From Drosophila pseudoobscura (lineage: Eukaryota; Arthropoda; Insecta; Diptera; Drosophilidae): a stretch of 64,000 bases of DNA. Made by a program: the position numbers and the translations under genes. The DNA lies in the NCBI RefSeq assembly GCF_009870125.1, contig NC_046683.1, forward strand, positions 37,525,869 to 37,589,868, read 5' to 3'. The notes beneath the pieces were generated by a model. It did no database searches. It was not told where the DNA came from and was given only the letters and a program-made list of their open reading frames with translations. Positions 31,440-43,234 of the stretch are shown here, piece after piece. How positions within the stretch are numbered: the stretch's first letter is position 1; each line of letters starts with the position of its first letter.

Positions 31440-32905
31440 CCAAACAGAGGCAGAATTCTCCGCCTTCGGCTGTCCTCTTCGCCCTGACTCTGTCCAGGAT
31501 TCCTCTTCCAGCAGCTTCAGGGAGCACAGTTCACCAAATCATAGGGTTCAGCGGATGCTAGGCTCGTCTATTACCATCCTAAGGTTTAAAGTATAAAAAT
31601 CTCACAAAATTTGTATATTTATGAAGAATAATTATAAGCCAACCTCATTAACGTTCAAGTTCCCACTGGGAGTTCGGGAAATGTGTTCAGAATTTGCAGT
31701 TATAAGTATTGTTAAGACATCGCTAGTTTAATTCATTTTCGTTACACATTCGTTAAACTCATATCATGCTTAAGCAATCTTTATAAATATTCACAAGCTA
31801 TTGTTGTCAGTTAAGTTCGGATTGAATTGTCAGGGAGAAAATTCCCCCAAAAGTTTTGTGGCTCCACATACAAGGAGTAGGTCGAAGTTAGGAATTCTGA
31901 GTTGTAGCAAGAGATTGAGTTCCCGTACTGTAAACCACCTTTCCGAATTAACGCTTGTTTTCAGCCTACGCCGGAAGATCGATCTTTCGTCGTTAGAAAT
32001 TGAACAGTGAGTGAGTAAGCATACCTTCCAAAAGTTGAAATGCCCAACCTCGCGAATTTGAAACCTCTGACCTCTACCTATTGAGGCTTTGCCTTGAGCG
32101 ATCTGATCGTTGGCTAATTAGAGATGCCATCTGCATCCGGTCATCGACTGAACTCCGCATAGGATATCACGTTTTGTCAGCCAGACCGCCTCTTTGATTT
32201 TCGACTCATTCCAAAGTTAAAAGATTTAATGATTTATCCACATTTGTGCGAAAAGCGAAAGTAACTGACTTAAAGTATTCAATTATTTTCCCATGTTAAG
32301 CGAAAAGCGAAATTTATGAATTTAATTAGAATTTAACTCGAATTACAGTGTTATTATATATATACTCATTACATTATGAAATATCCTCATATACCAAACC
32401 ATTACGAATCACCTATTTTTAGTAGTTATTAAGATCATTTACTATGTTGCCATATCGGATTTAATTTTTGTTTTAAGGAAATAATGTTGGAGTTTAGATA
32501 AAAGAACAAAATGGACTCAATGCTAGCTCGCGCGTTTTAGTAAAAGGTCAAAAGGGGTCATCGAAGAACGGCTATTCCGTGAGGATGACCAAAGGCAGGG
32601 TGGGTTCAGACTCCGCATAACATCTGCGGACATATACACCGATGTCTCTCCGTTTTCCTTGGTTCTCACTTCCCTTTCCTCTTTATCCTTATTTCCTTTC
32701 GCTTCCCTCTCTCTTCCTGTTCTCTATCCTCTTTAGCTTCGTATCTTCTTCTCGTCAAATCTACCGTTCTAGCACAAGTCGCAGCACGCTAAATTCTGGC
32801 AATATTATTGGTAATTGAAGCCTCGAGTCTGGGTTGATCTGAGGGAGCAACAACTCCACCCCCAAAGCCGACGAGCTAGAGCCGGATAATTATTAGCGTG
32901 CCCAG
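31440..32905. other. Unassigned sequence, probably old repeats
   Basis: I find no recognisable gene. Noted only: a pyrimidine-rich tract near 32640-32760 and short simple runs. It could contain LTR or leader sequence of a decayed retroelement, but no matching second copy is in the window. Confidence 0.4.
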
Positions 32906-32910
32906 CTCTC

Positions 32911-33183
32911 TCAAATCGTAACGCCCGTTTTCGAACAGGACTCGTTGCACGTTACAGCATCCGGGAAAATGTATGATGGATTATCATTATTAGGCGTTGC
33001 ATTCCTTGGGTCATCGTCGTCATCATCCCATTTAATGTCACTTAACCAGGTGAAGTTGCTCTCGAGATAGGTTTGGGTCTTAATCCCAAAAATCAAGGAC
33101 AGGTCTACGGAGCTCGGCTGAGAGTCCAGATTTATGGTTGATTCCGGTTGGGAATCGATAAAAATGTTTTCGAGGTCATCCAT
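32911..33183 (-). CDS. Hypothetical acidic 90-residue ORF
   Basis: On the minus strand it reads MDDLENIFIDSQPESTINLD, two related DSQP motifs and a DIKWDDDDDDP acidic run. A TATATAA lies about 40 bases upstream (minus strand, near 33224). No family recognised. It may be the first ORF of a decayed retroelement or a chance frame. Confidence 0.3.
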   Translation of the reverse strand: MDDLENIFIDSQPESTINLDSQPSSVDLSLIFGIKTQTYLESNFTWLSDIKWDDDDDDPRNATPNNDNPSYIFPDAVTCNESCSKTGVTI

Positions 33184-33433
33184 CGTTGTTGAAAGATTAC
33201 TAGCTGTTAGCTGTGAGTAGTTATTATATAGGAACTTTGCTATGGGACAGTGTTAGGTACACAAAGGGATGACTGGGTTTCTAGATGTCCGTATAGAGGG
33301 TTGAATGGTAAGAGAACACATAATTAAGGGAGATACATATATACAGGAGCACACAAAGAATAAAATTATAATACGAAGACATAAAAATTAATTAATGCTA
33401 CTTATAGTAAATATACGGCCGTCCCTTATCCTT

Positions 33434-33619
33434 TTTAGCGCATTGGCCAATGTACGCTTGAGTTCTTATTATGGACCTTTATTAATTATTATTTAAACTA
33501 CATTCATTCGAAGTCAGATATCAAGATGCCAGGCCGCTTGGCAGAGTCGCCGGTGTTGCCACATCAGCGAACGACTCTAAGATCAGTGTTGCTGAGGGGC
33601 TGCGATCCGGGCTGCCACA
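33434..33619 (-). repeat. 3' LTR of the gag-only element
   Basis: It lacks 11 bases (tgcttagcgtc region) present in the other LTR. Confidence 0.85.
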
Positions 33620-33639
33620 GTACTCCCCCTAGAAAAGTT

Positions 33640-34400
33640 ACAAATATTCAGTTTTGTCTTTTCTCCTTGGGCTTTTTGGGGATGTTGTGTTGTAGCTTAT
33701 CAACCTTCTGTGAAAGACGGTGCAAAGCAGCAGCAACGTCTTTCAAATTCGGACTTTTGCTACTTACCGCATCGACGGTCTGCTGAATATGGTCAGCGGA
33801 ATTGGGTTGAGTCGACATAACACACATGAAGTCGATGGCATTATTTTCGATCATCTTGTTGACAATCTTTGCCAGCTTGTCCAGATCATTCTCCTCCCAA
33901 ACCGAAATGAGCGGACGAATCGACGAAGGCAACTCGGTGAGGTCGCATCCACTAGCGGGTGACAAGCGACGCAAGTGAAGCAAGATTTCAGATGGCTTCC
34001 CAGTCATGTCTCCACCCCGGAGCAGCCGTCTCATTTTTGAATCCTCTGACTCGCCGAAAGTTTCGAGCAGCCGACGCCTCATTGCGTCGTACTTGTTGAC
34101 AGGCGGTGGGCGAGTAAGGAGATCTTCAATTGCACGAACGGCCAGTCTCCCTCCAGTTGTATTGACACCAGGTCAAATTTGTGATCGTCGCGCACCACAT
34201 TGTGCAAGTTAAGAAGACGCTCCAGTTGCGCGAACCAAAGCTGCGGATTGCATTTATTGAATTTTGGAATGATGATCTGAGCTAAATGTTGAGAGTTTGA
34301 AGCTGTTAGCTGTGCGGCTGCTACTTAAAGCATATGCAGTTTCTCTCTTAACTCATTTAGTGTGGCCTCCGTGTTCGCCATGTTTGTTGCTGTTCTTGCA
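33640..34400 (-). pseudogene. Gag of the short LTR element, frameshifted
   Basis: The open part (34082-33648, 144 residues) reads MRRRLLETFGESEDSKMRRL, LRRLSPASGCDL, LPSSIRPLISVWEENDLDKLA, then a C-terminal helix (LHRLSQKVDKLQ) and a basic end. It has the helical pattern of gypsy-class capsid proteins (residues like LPSSIRPLI). Upstream codons to about 34380 fit the same protein in other frames. No zinc knuckle or protease follows. Confidence 0.65.
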
Positions 34401-34433
34401 TTTGCGGTTGTTTTTTAACGTGGGGGTCACCAC

Positions 34434-34630
34434 TTTAGCGCATTGGCCAATGTACGCTTGAGTTCTTATTGTGGATCTTTATTAATTATTATTTAAACTA
34501 CATTCATTGTGCTTAGCGTCGAAGTCAGATATCAAGATGCCAGACCGCTTGGCAGAGTCGCCGGTGCTGCCACACCAGCGAACGACTCTAAGATCAGTGT
34601 TGCTGAGGGGCTGCGATCCGGCCTGCCACA
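34434..34630 (-). repeat. 5' LTR of the gag-only element
   Basis: It is the direct repeat of 33434-33619, and its end is followed directly by the BEL/Pao LTR region. Confidence 0.85.
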
Positions 34631-34639
34631 CCTATCACC

Positions 34640-36784
34640 TATCGGTGATAATGTAAACTAACTTCGATCTCAATCCTCTTTCTCACCCATGTAAAATCCT
34701 CTAAAATCGACCCTTCGCTCATTTATATTCTCTCTCCTCCCTCTTACTTTCTGTTGAGGAACGTATAACAAGTCCATCGCTAAGCGAAGAACCATCGGCA
34801 AAAGAGAACAAGAAGAGAATGGAAGAGACGAAAATTTGTATACACACATATTCTTACCGACGCTGCGACGGCATTTTTCAGTACCAAATAGACATCGAAC
34901 TGGACAAGAACAAAATAAATACAGTCCACTAGAATCAAATCCGTCGAGCATATTATTTGCGAACATTCTTTGGTCCTTCGAGCCGGATTCTTGAACAGTT
35001 TTGTGTGCTTTGGTGTTAATTGAAAATTGTTTACAATGGAACAATTAAAGGCATTGGTAAAAGCCCGTGGCAGACTCAAGGGCAATTATCACACGCGCAT
35101 TGGCTTGGGCTGAACGGGAGGAACCAACTACAACGGCGCAGGTCACCTCACGGATGGAACTGCTCCAATCGGCTTGGAAAGAGTTCTCACAACTTGGAGA
35201 TTCCATTGCCCTTCTCGAACACGTGGATGGGTATGGGGATCCAGAGGAAGACAATGCACTCTACGAGGAAAAGTATCTATTGGCACATGCAATGATTTTG
35301 GAGAAAAATTCAAAATTCAAATTCTGCAGTTGGTGCGGTCACACCAATACAGAGCGAACTGCCAAAAATTCAAATCAAACGGTTCGCTGGCAGCTACACA
35401 GAGTGGCCAGCATTTGACGAACACACAGAAGTTTCATCATTTGAAAACACTACTCATCGATGAGGCTGCCAATTTGGTACGACATTTGGCGATCACGGAC
35501 ACTGCTTACAACACTGCATGGGAGCGTCTCAAGGAAAGGTACAATCGGCCGAGGCATATCGTAAACTCGTTTTTGGAACAATTTATGAGGTTGCCCACAA
35601 CTACTAAAATTGATGCGGCGATTTTCCGTAAATCAAACGGGACGCGACTGTTGGATTATATATCTAGCACTGGAAAAACTTGATGCCGACACGAGGCGCA
35701 GGTGGATTGAACGCAGTTTGAATAAAGACTCACCCACTCTCGACGACTTCTTCAAGTTCTTGGATGCTCGTTGCGAGGAATTGGAACAAAGCAAAGGGGA
35801 GCCTTCGTCTGAAGGGAAAACAGTAACTCACGGGGACAAATCAAAAAGAATCACACACTCGATGGTGGCAGTTGAAGGCAGCAACTGCACCAAATGCCAT
35901 TCGACAGAACACATTCTGTATGGCTGTCCACAATTTTTGGAAATGACAGGTTTGCAAAGGCGCTCTTTTCTAAAAGATACAAATCTATGCTATAACTGTA
36001 TGAAGCCTGGTCATTTGAGCAACAAGTGTAAATCAAAATACACATGTAAACAATGCAAAGGTCATCACCATTCACTACTCCATTTACCAGATACTACATC
36101 GGGTATTATCGGGACCTTTGCGCAAACAAAAGGGGATAATCAGAGCAATTCAAACGCGCATTATAACACTTCGGTGACTTCAAGTCACATTGCCCAAGCA
36201 GAGGGCTCACCATCGATTGTATGTGCGCAAGGCACTGCACAATCTACTCAAGCAAAAGGATTGAACAGAAGCACATTACCCACGGCCATGGTTTATGTTA
36301 AAAACGCAAATGGGGACTACATAACATGTCGCCTCTTATTGGATACTGGCTCAGAACTCTCGTATATATCGGAACGTTGCATTCACGCTCTTGGATTGGC
36401 ACGTTCACAATCACGTATCCTTGTTTCGGGAATATCTTCAGTAAAAGCCGACACCACAAGGGGATCCAGCACACTTCACATCAAGTCCCGAATTTCTGAG
36501 GATTATTTGACTGTAAACGCCCATGTACTTCGCAGAATCACTTCATCAATGGGAATCAAAACATTGATGCATCGGCACTCGATGTGTTTAGTGATCTTCA
36601 ATTGGCTGACACACACTTCTGCACAAACGCACCAATTGACATACTATTGGGTAGCGAACACGTATGGTCTACATTTACAGGAAGGAAGATGTATGACAGC
36701 AAGGGCAATCTTATCGCCATTTCATCAATTTTTGAATGGGTTATTACGGCACTCATGACACCCCAAGCAAGCAATGCAATTTCA
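34640..36784 (+). mobile_element. BEL/Pao LTR retrotransposon, 5' part
   Basis: An LTR-like region (about 34640-34965, AATAAA near 34914) is followed by TGGTCCTTCGAGCCGGA (near 34969), the BEL-family type of primer site, then a leader and gag. The element stops in the protease region near 36784, where R1-5 begins. No RT, integrase or 3' LTR is present, so the left limit of the LTR is inferred rather than confirmed by a partner. Confidence 0.75.
35036..36784 (+). pseudogene. BEL/Pao gag-protease, broken
   Basis: It starts MEQLKALVKARGRLKG at 35036. A frameshift follows near 35083, then WAEREEPTTTAQVTSRMELLQSAW in another frame, and more shifts near 35320 and 35620. The last long frame (35610-36555) has zinc knuckles CTKCHSTEHILYGC and CYNCMKPGHLSNKC, CKQCKGHHHSLLH, and the aspartic protease LLLDTGSELSYISE. 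Another shift near 36560 precedes APIDILLGSEHVW. All are typical of the BEL Gag-Pol N-terminal part. Confidence 0.82.
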
Positions 36785-37479
36785 CTACCTCTATGCAGAC
36801 TTGCGAGACCTCGATAGACTTGGAGTGCAGCACACGGATGGCGAATGGACCTTCTCCGAAGTGACGGCTACTCAGGAGAGAATGCGGATGCTCGACAGGT
36901 TCGTCGGACTGACGTTCTCCAGGCGACAGCAACAGCTGAACGTGCTAGCGGTGCACGGGCTGGGTGGATTCCCTATCCAGGCCGGTCGGGGCTAAAAGGG
37001 AGGATCGAGCTGAGTCCTTAAGATCGGTACCACGGGTTGTGCAGTTCCAAGGCTGCACATTGAGGTCGGCCCCCTAGTGGGAGTATCGTGGTGGCTGTGG
37101 TTGATACCCAAACGTTACGCGGGGAGAGCCGCTAGGCTCCTCGTGGAGTTGCGCTCGCAACCGGGTGTCGAGACCCATAGATCGGAAGACGTGTTAGATA
37201 CACCTCGCCCCTCACCAAGGGGGATTGTATGCCCGACCAGGATACTTTCAATTGGTACCAGAAGAGTCGCTATGTACATAGCTATAGCTTCTTTTTAGGG
37301 GCGCTAACTGGCGCATTGTACCAGGTTCCTGCGTAAGTAGCGGTGGTGCGTGATGGCGTGATATATGTATATATATCACACTAATCGAGGCTAAGCTGCA
37401 AATAAACATTAGACGCCGTGGTGGAAATCCCTCCCTGAGGAACCACCAAGTAAAATAAAGCTGAGAGATCAGATTCATT
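36785..37479 (+). mobile_element. R1: R1-5: 3' end of a divergent R1, joined to BEL
   Basis: R1 sequence begins at about 36785 (ctctatgcagacttgcgag) in the ORF2 C-terminus and runs through the whole 3' UTR. ORF2 codons to 36995 differ from the array consensus at several residues (DRLGVQHTDGEW, RFVGLTFSRRQQ), and the 3' hairpin arm has a mismatch (ccaccaag). It is the left border of the second array. Confidence 0.88.
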
Positions 37480-37494
37480 CTGTCCCTATCTACT
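37480..37494 (+). other. 28S rRNA R1 target-site footprint (R1-5/R1-6)
   Basis: CTGTCCCTATCTACT; the following 5' end here is caaaagcagacgtg and lacks the hairpin seen in other copies. Confidence 0.9.
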
Positions 37495-37878
37495 CAAAAG
37501 CAGACGTGGTTTTCAAGCGTTCCGCTGTGCCGTCTTTTCAGTGTAGAAAGAAGTCATTTTTCCGAGTGGAAAGTGAACATAAATTTGCCGCGAGATTACG
37601 CGCAGTTATCAAGTGAAATTGCGAGTCGATTTGGTGCCAATTTGGTGGAGTTATTGGCAAATTAGTTTTTTGCTAAAATAACTCAAGAAACAGCCCTCTG
37701 CGGACATTAGTTCGACAACAGGTGCAGATAGCTCGACAACAAGTGCGCTTTGTTGGACGACAAGTTCGCGTTTGCAGCTTCGGTTCGAAGCTTTGCCTCA
37801 AGGTTGGAGCTTGTGGTTCGCGTCTCCACTAGTGCCGTTTAGTGTAGAGTTACGCCGATAGAGGGAGCCACATAGACA

Positions 37879-39251
37879 ATGGAAGTAGACACGGAGGCCG
37901 ACGCCAGCGACACTAGCCTGGCTAGTGTAGGGGCGAGCTCGTCTCCGAGCGTTCCCACCCGCAGGCGGGGTCGGCCGAAGTCCTCAGCCGCCAAAAAGGG
38001 AGCCAAGAAGATCGGGCTTGGGATTGGGCTAACCGGAGAGCGGCCGATCCCAGCCAAGAGATCGCCGCCAACATCGCTCCCCTTGGAGGAGACTCCATGC
38101 ACCTCTGCCGCTGCCGCTGCCACCACCGCTGCCCGTACCTCTGCCGCCGCTGCCACCATCGCTGCCACCACCGCTGCCGCTGCCACCACCGCTGCCGCTG
38201 CCACATGTCCGGCAACAGGCATTGTCGCGGCAGGCTACTCGGCCATCATCTCGGAAATGTCTGCGATAAGGATGGCGGTGAACCAGGCTGTGCTGAAGGG
38301 GCTGATTCCGCCATAGGCTTCCATGGAAATCCTCGTCGCTACCAACCGGTACGACGAGTTGGTCATGGCCCTGGCTGGAGAAAAGTTGCGCCTGGAGGAG
38401 AGGGCAAGGATGCCGCCTCCACCGAGACCCGCTGCTGCTGCCCACACGGGCACCACTGCCGTCACAACCGCTGCGTATGCGACAGCCTTCCCAGGCCTGC
38501 CCGCACCGAGCGCCGTCGCTGCACCGATCCCAAAGCCTAGGGATACCTGGTCTGCTCTAATAAAGAGCAAGAACCCGGAGGAGACCAGCAAGGAGCTTGT
38601 GGAGCGAGTAAAGAAGACCGTGGTGCCGACTCTTGGAGTCCGCGTCCACGAGGTTCGCGAACTGAAGAGCGGATGAGCGATTATTCGCACCCCTTCAGTG
38701 AGCGAACTGAGTAAGGTAGTGGCCAGCAGCAAGTTCACCGAAGCAGGATTGGAGGTCAAGAAGAGGCCGGAGACCAAGCCTCAGGTCGTGGTGTATGACG
38801 TGGACACGTCCATAACACCTGAAGAGTTCATGGAGGAGCTCTTCACAAAGAACCTGGAGGAGACCATGACTGCCGCGGAGTTTAAAAAGTCGGTTCACCT
38901 GGGCAGTAAACCCTGGTCGGTCACCGACGGCGCCACGAGGTCGACGCAGAGGCACAGGAGGCGTTGCACGAATGCGTGTACATCAAGTGGTTTAGATGCC
39001 GCTGCCGCTCCTTGGTCAGAACATACGCCTGCCACAGATGTGCAGGCTTCGACCACAAGGTGTCGCAATGTCGCCTGATGGAGAACGTGTGCCACCGGTG
39101 TGGACAGAACGGCCACAACGTTGCACGGTGTCCCAACCCCGTGGACTGCCGCAACTGCCGCTTCAAGGGGTACCCTGCAGCACATTCCATGCTGTCAGCG
39201 GCGTGCCCGATCTACGGAGCGGTACTGGCGAGGGTGCAAGCTAGACATTAA
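37879..39251 (+). pseudogene. R1 ORF1, divergent subtype, with nonsense codons
   Basis: The first 145 codons are open and include a differently arranged Ala/Thr tract. A TAG occurs at 38314 and a TGA near 38675, and bases are missing near 38938 just before the zinc knuckles. The last part, with all three knuckles, is open again to TAATG at 39249-39253. Confidence 0.9.
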
Positions 39252-42200
39252 TGTTTAGCTTCATCCAAGCTAATGGTGGCCGTGGCCGAGCGGCTGTGAT
39301 GGAACTCGGAGCCATCATGCGCAGCTCTGGCCGTCAGTTCGCACTGGTCCAGGAGCCGTACGTCGATGGAGCAGGGCGGATTACCGGCCTTCCTTCTGGA
39401 ATGCGAGTTTTCCAGGACCGCCGAGGAAAAGCTGCTATCATCGTCGACGAACCGGACGCCATCTGCATGCCAATGGAGACCCTTACCACGGATTTTGGAG
39501 TATGCGTCAGAGTTACGGGAAGATTCGGCTCAATCTTCCTATGCTCCGTGTACTGCCAATTCGACACCGACTTGGCGCCGTACCTCAGGTACTTAGATGC
39601 AGTGCTGCTGCTGGGCAGCCGCACTCCTGTCATCTTTGGGCTCGACGCGAACGCAGTATCCCCAGCGTGGTTTAGCAAGCTCTCCGGACACAATCGGGGG
39701 CAAGCTAACTATGCACGGGGTGAGCTGCTGTCTGAGTGGATAACCGAGATGAGAGCCGGCGTGCTCAATGAAGCCAGTCGGGTGTTTACATTCGATAACC
39801 GTAGAGGCCAAAGCGATATCGATGTGACAATCGTCAACCAAGCTGCGACTATGTGGGCCACATACGATTGGGAAGTGAAGGAATGGGACACCAGCGATCA
39901 CAACATGATCCATGTTGTGGTGACGACTGACCCGAACGACACAGTTGAGCCCATTGCTCCTGTGCCGTCATGGAAGCTTTCCAATGCGCGCTGGCGATTG
40001 TTCGGGGAGGAAGTGGTAAGGGAGATTGCCGAATTACCGGAAGACATCACCGAATCGCCGTTGGACAACCAAGTGTCTGCACTGCGCTCTGTAGTGCACA
40101 GTGTGTGCGACAGAGTGCTGGGACGCAGCACACCGAGAGCCGCGAGAAAAGTAGTTTGGTGGACTGCCGAACTACACTCCAAACGCCGAGAGGTCAGGAG
40201 ACTGAGGCGAAGGCTCCAGGACGCTCGTCGGCATGAGACCGACGCAGCAGAGGAACTTGTGCTCGCGATGAGGATCTCCTCAGCGCAGTACAAGAAGCTC
40301 ATCCTGAGATCGAAGGAAGACAACTGGCGACGCTTCGTGGGAGAGAACAGAGATGATCCATGGGGGCGTAAATCCACGTCTACAGGATTTGCCGAGGCCG
40401 CAAAAAGAGCACGGAGATTGGATGCCTTCGAACGGATGGTAGGCTGGTCGCAACATGGCGCGACTGTGCGGGTGTGCTCCTTCGCAACTTCTTTCCTGTT
40501 GCGGAGACGAATGCACACATTGCCATCCCGATCGAGGCTCCACCGGCCCTCGAAGCTTTCGAGGTTGATGCATACGTCGCCAGGTTGAAGAGCAGACGCT
40601 CTCCCGGCATGGACGGCATCACAGGTGCCATTTGCAAGGCATTGTGGCGTGCCATCCCTCAGCACATGACAGCGATGTATTCCCGCTGCCTGGAGACAGG
40701 GTATTTCCCAACGGAATGGAAGCATCCCAGGGTGGTTCCACTCCTGAAGGGACCCGATAAGGACCGGACCGATCCTACCTCATATCGGGGTATCTGTCTG
40801 TTGCCAGTGCTGGGCAAAGTGCTTGAGGGCATCATGGTGAATCGTCTGAAGGACACCATTCCGGATGGCTGCAGATGGCAATTTGGCTTTCGCCAAGGAC
40901 GTTGTGTGGAGGATGCTTGGAAACACGTCGTGAGTACTGTTTCGGCCAGCCGGTCGAAATACGTGCTCGGAGTCTTCGTGGATTTCAAGGGAGCCTTCGA
41001 CAACGTTGAGTGGAATGCTGCACTACGCCGCCTCCTTGAGCTGGGATGCCGAGAAGCAAGCTTGTGGCGAAGTTTCTTCTCCGGCCGGAGTGCGAGCATC
41101 GTCAGTAGGCATGGAGTATCCACTGTTCCGTTGACAAGAGGTTGCCCGCAGGGGTCCATAAGTGGTCCATTTATATGGAACATCTTAATGGACGTGTTGC
41201 TCCAGTGCTTAGAGCCCCTTGGTGCGCTCAGCGCGTATGCTGACGACTTGCTCCTCCTCATCGAAGGGAATGCCCGATCAGAGCTCGAACAAAAAGGAGG
41301 TGAGTTAATGTCCATCGTAGGCGCTTGGGGAGTTGAAGTCGGCGTTGCCGTTTCAACTAGCAAGACGGCGATCATGCTGCTCAAAGGCATACTTAGACGG
41401 CCGCCAGTATCGGTATCTAGGCATCACGGTCGGCGAGCGGTTGAGTTTTCTCCCGCACATCACGGGCTTGCGTGATAAGCTGACCGGAGTCGTAGGGCAT
41501 TGTCGCGCGTACTGCGGGTCGACTGGGGACTCAGTCCCCGCGCAAAGCGGACAATATATGCCGGACTCATGGTGCCCTGTGCACTATTTGGTGCCTCGGT
41601 TTGGTCTGTCGTGACGACGACGCAAATGGTTGCCAGGAGGCATCTGCTTGCGTGCCAAAGGATCGTCCTGATTGGATGCCTACCGGTATGCCGAACAGTG
41701 TCCACCATAGCGCTGCAAGTACTAGCTGGAGCCCCCCCGTTTGATCTGGTTGCCAGACGCCTGGCAATCAGCTTCAAACTAAAGCGTGACTACCCGCTGG
41801 AGGAGAGCGATTGGCTGTACGGCGAAGATTTGGCAAATCTTAGCTGGAAGCAGAAGATGGCGCGACTAGACGAAGACCTGTTGTGCGAGTGGCAACGCAG
41901 ATGGGATGATGGTGACTCCCCAGGACGGGTGACGCACCGCTTCATCCCGAACGCAGGCTTCGTCTACAGCGAACGAAGGTTTGGCTTCACGCTGCGCGCT
42001 GGGTTCCTGCTGACGGGCCACGGATCGCTCAATGCATTTCTGCATGGAAGAAGCCTTAGCGACACGCCAGCATGTCTATGCGGCGCAGAACGCGAGGATT
42101 GGCAGCACTTCCTATGTGCTTGTCCCCTCTATACAGACTTGCGAGACCTCGATGGACTTGGAGTGCAGTACACGGATGGCGACTGGACCTTCTCCGATGT

Positions 42201-42333
42201 GACGGCTTCTCAGGAGAGAATGCGGACTCTCGACAGGTTCGCCGGACTGGCGTTCTCCAGGCGACAGCAATTGCTGAATGCGCAAGCGGCGCACGGGCTG
42301 GGTGGATTCCCTATCCAGGCCGGTCGGGGCTAA
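39251..42333 (+). pseudogene. R1 ORF2 with complete endonuclease, frameshifted RT
   Basis: From 39251 the complete endonuclease is open for the first time in the window: FIQANGGRGRA, VQEPY, FGLDANAVSPAWFS, SDIDVTIVN and SDHNM, with residues around the usual catalytic Asn/Glu/Asp/His positions. The frame stays open past the linker to about 40430, then shifts between about 40430 and 40500. RT (40474-41400) is open with motifs VDFKGAFDNVEW, TRGCPQGSISGPFIWN and YADDLLLL. The 41-bp deletion shifts the frame, and the C-terminal domain (41500-42333) is open with the Cys/His motif. Total length fits ~1,020 codons less the deletion. Confidence 0.92.
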
Positions 42334-42785
42334 AAGGGAGGATCGAGCTGAGTCCTTAAGATCGGTACCACGGGTTGTGCAGTTCCAAGGCTGCACATTG
42401 AGGTCGACCCCCTAGTGGGAGTATCGTGGTGGCTGTGGTTGATACCCAAACGTTACGCGCTCTCAACCGGGTGTCGAGACCCATAGATCGGAAGACGTGT
42501 TAGATACACCTCGCCCCTCACCAAGGGGGATTGTATGCCCGACCAGGATACTTTCAATTGGTACCAGAAGAGTCGCTATGTACATAGCTATAGCTTCTTT
42601 TTAGGGGCGCTAACTGGCGCATTGTACCAGGTTCCTGCGTAAGTAGCGGTGGTGCGTGATGGCGTGATATATGTATATATATCACACTAATCGAGGCTAA
42701 GCTGCAAATAAACATTAGACGCCGTGGTGGAAATCCCTCCCTGAGGAACCACCACGTAAAATAAAGCTGAGAGATCAGATTCATT

Positions 42786-42800
42786 CTGTCCCTATCTACT
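42786..42800 (+). other. 28S rRNA R1 target-site footprint (R1-6/R1-7)
   Basis: CTGTCCCTATCTACT between complete R1 3' and 5' ends. Confidence 0.9.
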
Positions 42801-43234
42801 CGAGTTGCTTTTTGACTGCCACTCGAAGCAGACGTGTTTTTCAAGCGGTCCGCTATACCGTCGTTCGAATAAAGTAAAAAGTGATTTTTCCAAGTGGAAA
42901 ATACATCAAAATTGCCGCGAGATCACGCGCTGTTCGTGAGTGTAATCGGGTGTTAATTTGGTGAAAGAACAAAGCAGATATTTGCAAATTAATATTTGCA
43001 GAATAAACGCTAAAAACAACCACGTGCGGAACCCTAGTTCGTAAACAAGTGCGAATAGTTCGACAACAAGTCGGAATAGTTCGACAGCACGTTCGAGTTC
43101 GAAGCTTTGGTTCGAAGCTTTGGCTCGAGTTCGAAGCGTTCGGTTCGTGTCTCCGCTGAGACGTTGGTTCGAGTCTCCACTAAGTGCCGATTAGTTGAGT
43201 CACGCCAATAGAGGTAGCCACAACCCGCCGGGCT

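Larger units (their letters stand above)
33434..34630 (-). mobile_element. Short gag-only LTR retrotransposon (minus strand)
   Basis: Direct repeats of 186-197 bp (33434-33619 and 34434-34630) bound about 810 bp. On the minus strand the LTR starts TGTGGCAG and ends ...CAATGCGCTAAA. After the 5' LTR (34434) comes TGGTGACCCCCACG, a primer-site-like start, and before the 3' LTR comes CTAGGGGGAGTA, a polypurine tract. The LTRs differ by an 11-bp gap and several substitutions. There is no pol, so the element is non-autonomous, or an internally deleted gypsy-class element. Confidence 0.85.
37495..42785 (+). mobile_element. R1: R1-6: longest copy, chimeric R1
   Basis: At 5.29 kb this is near the normal R1 length. 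The 5' UTR and ORF1 N-terminus belong to a divergent subtype (MEVDTEADASDTSLASV), while from about the middle of ORF1 on it is nearly identical to the other array copies. It has no endonuclease deletion but shares the 41-bp RT deletion (near 41408). Its 3' UTR lacks 33 bases near 42458. Confidence 0.93.
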
